From an uncultured Succinatimonas sp. (GTDB lineage Bacteria; Pseudomonadota; Gammaproteobacteria; Enterobacterales; Succinivibrionaceae), in the NCBI RefSeq assembly GCF_905203285.1, contig NZ_CAJKVK010000091.1:1-7637 (forward strand): a stretch of DNA of 7,637 bases. The letters run 5' to 3'. The stretch's first letter is position 1. Each line of letters starts with the position of its first letter. Under the pieces are notes generated by a model. The model saw nothing but the letters and a program-made list of their open reading frames with translations, had not been told where the DNA came from and did not search any database. Shown here in pieces: positions 6,608 to 7,637 of this stretch. The position numbers and the translations under genes were made by a program.

Positions 6608-7318
6608 TTATGTACCGTCAAGAATTCTTTGTTGCAGGGTTGCATGTTCAAGATGATATGTCCGGTCAGCTAAAAAACGTGCGTCATCTTTATTATGCGT
6701 AATAAAAAGAAGACCAAATCCCATTTCTTGGTGCAGATTGTTTAAAAGCTGCAAAATTTGCACTCGAGTTATGATATCAAGAGAGCAGGTGAACTCATCA
6801 GCCAAGATAAGCTTGGGTCGCTGCATTAGGGTTAAAGCTAATATCACTCGCTGGCACATGCCCTGGGATAACTCAAAAGATCGGCGTTTAAGAAGGTTTT
6901 GGGGATAGGCAAGCTGCATTTTATATAAAAGATCTACGGCAAGGCGCTTGACCTCTTCTTTAGCTTTTAGACTTGAGGCGTGCATGGCTTCTTCAAAGTG
7001 GTTTAAGATGCTTTTGCGATCGTCAAAGTTGTCAGCAGGGTTTTGTAAAATCATGGTTATTCCGGTACCGAGATATTTGTTTAGCTGCCGTAAACTAAGC
7101 TTGCTGATATCATTTTTTAAAAAGCAAATTTTTCCTGATACCGTAAAGCTTTGCGGCAGTATGTGACATATTGCTTTTAATAGTGTCGTCTTGCCCGAAC
7201 CTGACGGTCCGGTTAAAGCAATGCACTCGCCTTGGTTTAAACAAAGACCGGCGTTTTTTACAAGCAGCTTGTCTTTGCAGGTAATCGTAAGATCATTTAT
7301 TTGTAAAAACGGTGTCAT
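6608..7318 (-). CDS. ABC transporter ATP-binding protein, NikD type, probable nickel uptake
   Basis: This 236-residue ATPase is the likely partner of the downstream ATPase in a heterodimeric import complex. Walker A is GPSGSGKT (37-44), the Q-loop is at Q92, the signature reads LSQGMCQR (150-157), Walker B is LILADE (170-175), the D-loop SLD is at 179-181 and the switch His is 208. The Met after the signature glycine (LSxGM) is typical of NikD-like subunits, which carry LSGGM. The protein lacks the Cys-rich tail of the E/F subunit and is shorter, as expected. The ATG at 7318 follows AAGGTAGG on the minus strand. It overlaps the end of the solute-binding protein gene by 26 bases. Nickel as the cargo is inferred from the operon, not from the ATPase itself. 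Confidence 0.83.
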   Translation of the reverse strand: MTPFLQINDLTITCKDKLLVKNAGLCLNQGECIALTGPSGSGKTTLLKAICHILPQSFTVSGKICFLKNDISKLSLRQLNKYLGTGITMILQNPADNFDDRKSILNHFEEAMHASSLKAKEEVKRLAVDLLYKMQLAYPQNLLKRRSFELSQGMCQRVILALTLMQRPKLILADEFTCSLDIITRVQILQLLNNLHQEMGFGLLFITHNKDDARFLADRTYHLEHATLQQRILDGT

Positions 7319-7637
7319 TGATGCCTACCTTATCGTCAATTAAATAATAATCAAAGGTATAAAGATGCATATTTTTAACCTTGCCGCTGCATACCGTATT
7401 AAGTTCAGGATAACTTATATATAAAGCGGCAACGTCATCATTTAACTTGTTGGCTATTTCCTGCGAAATCGCAGTACGTTTATTTAAGTCAAAAGTTAAA
7501 TTAAGTAAATCAAGCAGTTTGTCGACTTCCTTATTTTTATAATGTCCGAAATTGGCATCTGCGTCACTTTTGTAGCGTGAAGTAAGGAAATAGCCGCAGT
7601 CTCCAGTGGGAATAGCGCTGTCATTTGCAGAACATAA
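7293..7637 (-). CDS. Solute-binding protein, family 5 (nickel/peptide type), C-terminal part only
   Basis: The minus-strand frame entering at the window edge is open for 114 codons and stops at TGA (7293-7295). It was read directly from the sequence. It includes SAIPTGDCGYFLTSRYKSD, then NFGHYKNKEVDKLLDLLN, a helix with KRTAISQEIANKLNDDVAALYI, and NMHLYTFDYYLIDD near the end. The (A)IPTGD…YFL, NFG.Y.N.EVD.L and closing DYY elements are typical of the C-terminal lobe of periplasmic binding proteins of the NikA/DppA family. It would capture the substrate in the periplasm for the two ATPases encoded directly downstream, whose first gene it overlaps by 26 bases. The N-terminal part, signal peptide and operon promoter lie beyond the window. 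Confidence 0.75.
   Translation of the reverse strand, partial: LCSANDSAIPTGDCGYFLTSRYKSDADANFGHYKNKEVDKLLDLLNLTFDLNKRTAISQEIANKLNDDVAALYISYPELNTVCSGKVKNMHLYTFDYYLIDDKVGINDTVFTNK

Overview
The window looks like a chromosomal segment of a Gram-negative, moderately AT-rich bacterium. The evidence is a type V autotransporter with an outer-membrane barrel, together with bacterial operons whose genes overlap or lie a few bases apart. The autotransporter N-region and the overall gene style would fit an anaerobic gut gammaproteobacterium of the Succinivibrionaceae type. That placement is an impression only; nothing in the window proves it.

Left part (1-2653, + strand). About 265 bases of AT-rich leader precede one large autotransporter gene (266-2653). 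It encodes a long signal peptide, an AT-rich beta-helix-like passenger, a linker helix and a C-terminal 12-strand-type barrel ending in Phe. A run of eight G residues (356-363) sits inside the signal-peptide coding region. Eight Gs keep the gene open. Nine give an immediate TAA, and seven give a TAG two codons later. This is the arrangement expected of a slipped-strand ON/OFF (phase-variable) surface protein and is the most interesting feature here. The passenger is far more AT-rich than the barrel, which suggests a mosaic gene with an exchangeable surface module.

A short convergent gap (2654-2743) carries a GC-rich hairpin.

Right part (2744-7637, - strand). There is one tightly packed operon. 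In transcription order it holds the C-terminal end of a solute-binding protein of the nickel/peptide family (cut by the window edge), two ABC ATPases of the NikD/NikE (Opp/Dpp) type, and then larB, larC and larE. LarB, LarE and LarC are the three enzymes that build the nickel-pincer nucleotide (NPN) cofactor of lactate racemase and related LarA-family enzymes from nicotinic acid adenine dinucleotide. LarB carboxylates and hydrolyses, LarE inserts sulfur, and LarC inserts nickel using CTP. LarC carries a very His-rich segment (23 His in 39 residues), and LarE has three cysteines in the pattern expected of the iron-sulfur type. The likely logic is that the transporter brings in nickel and the Lar enzymes load it into the cofactor. 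No larA apo-enzyme and no permease genes are visible; they must lie outside the window if present.
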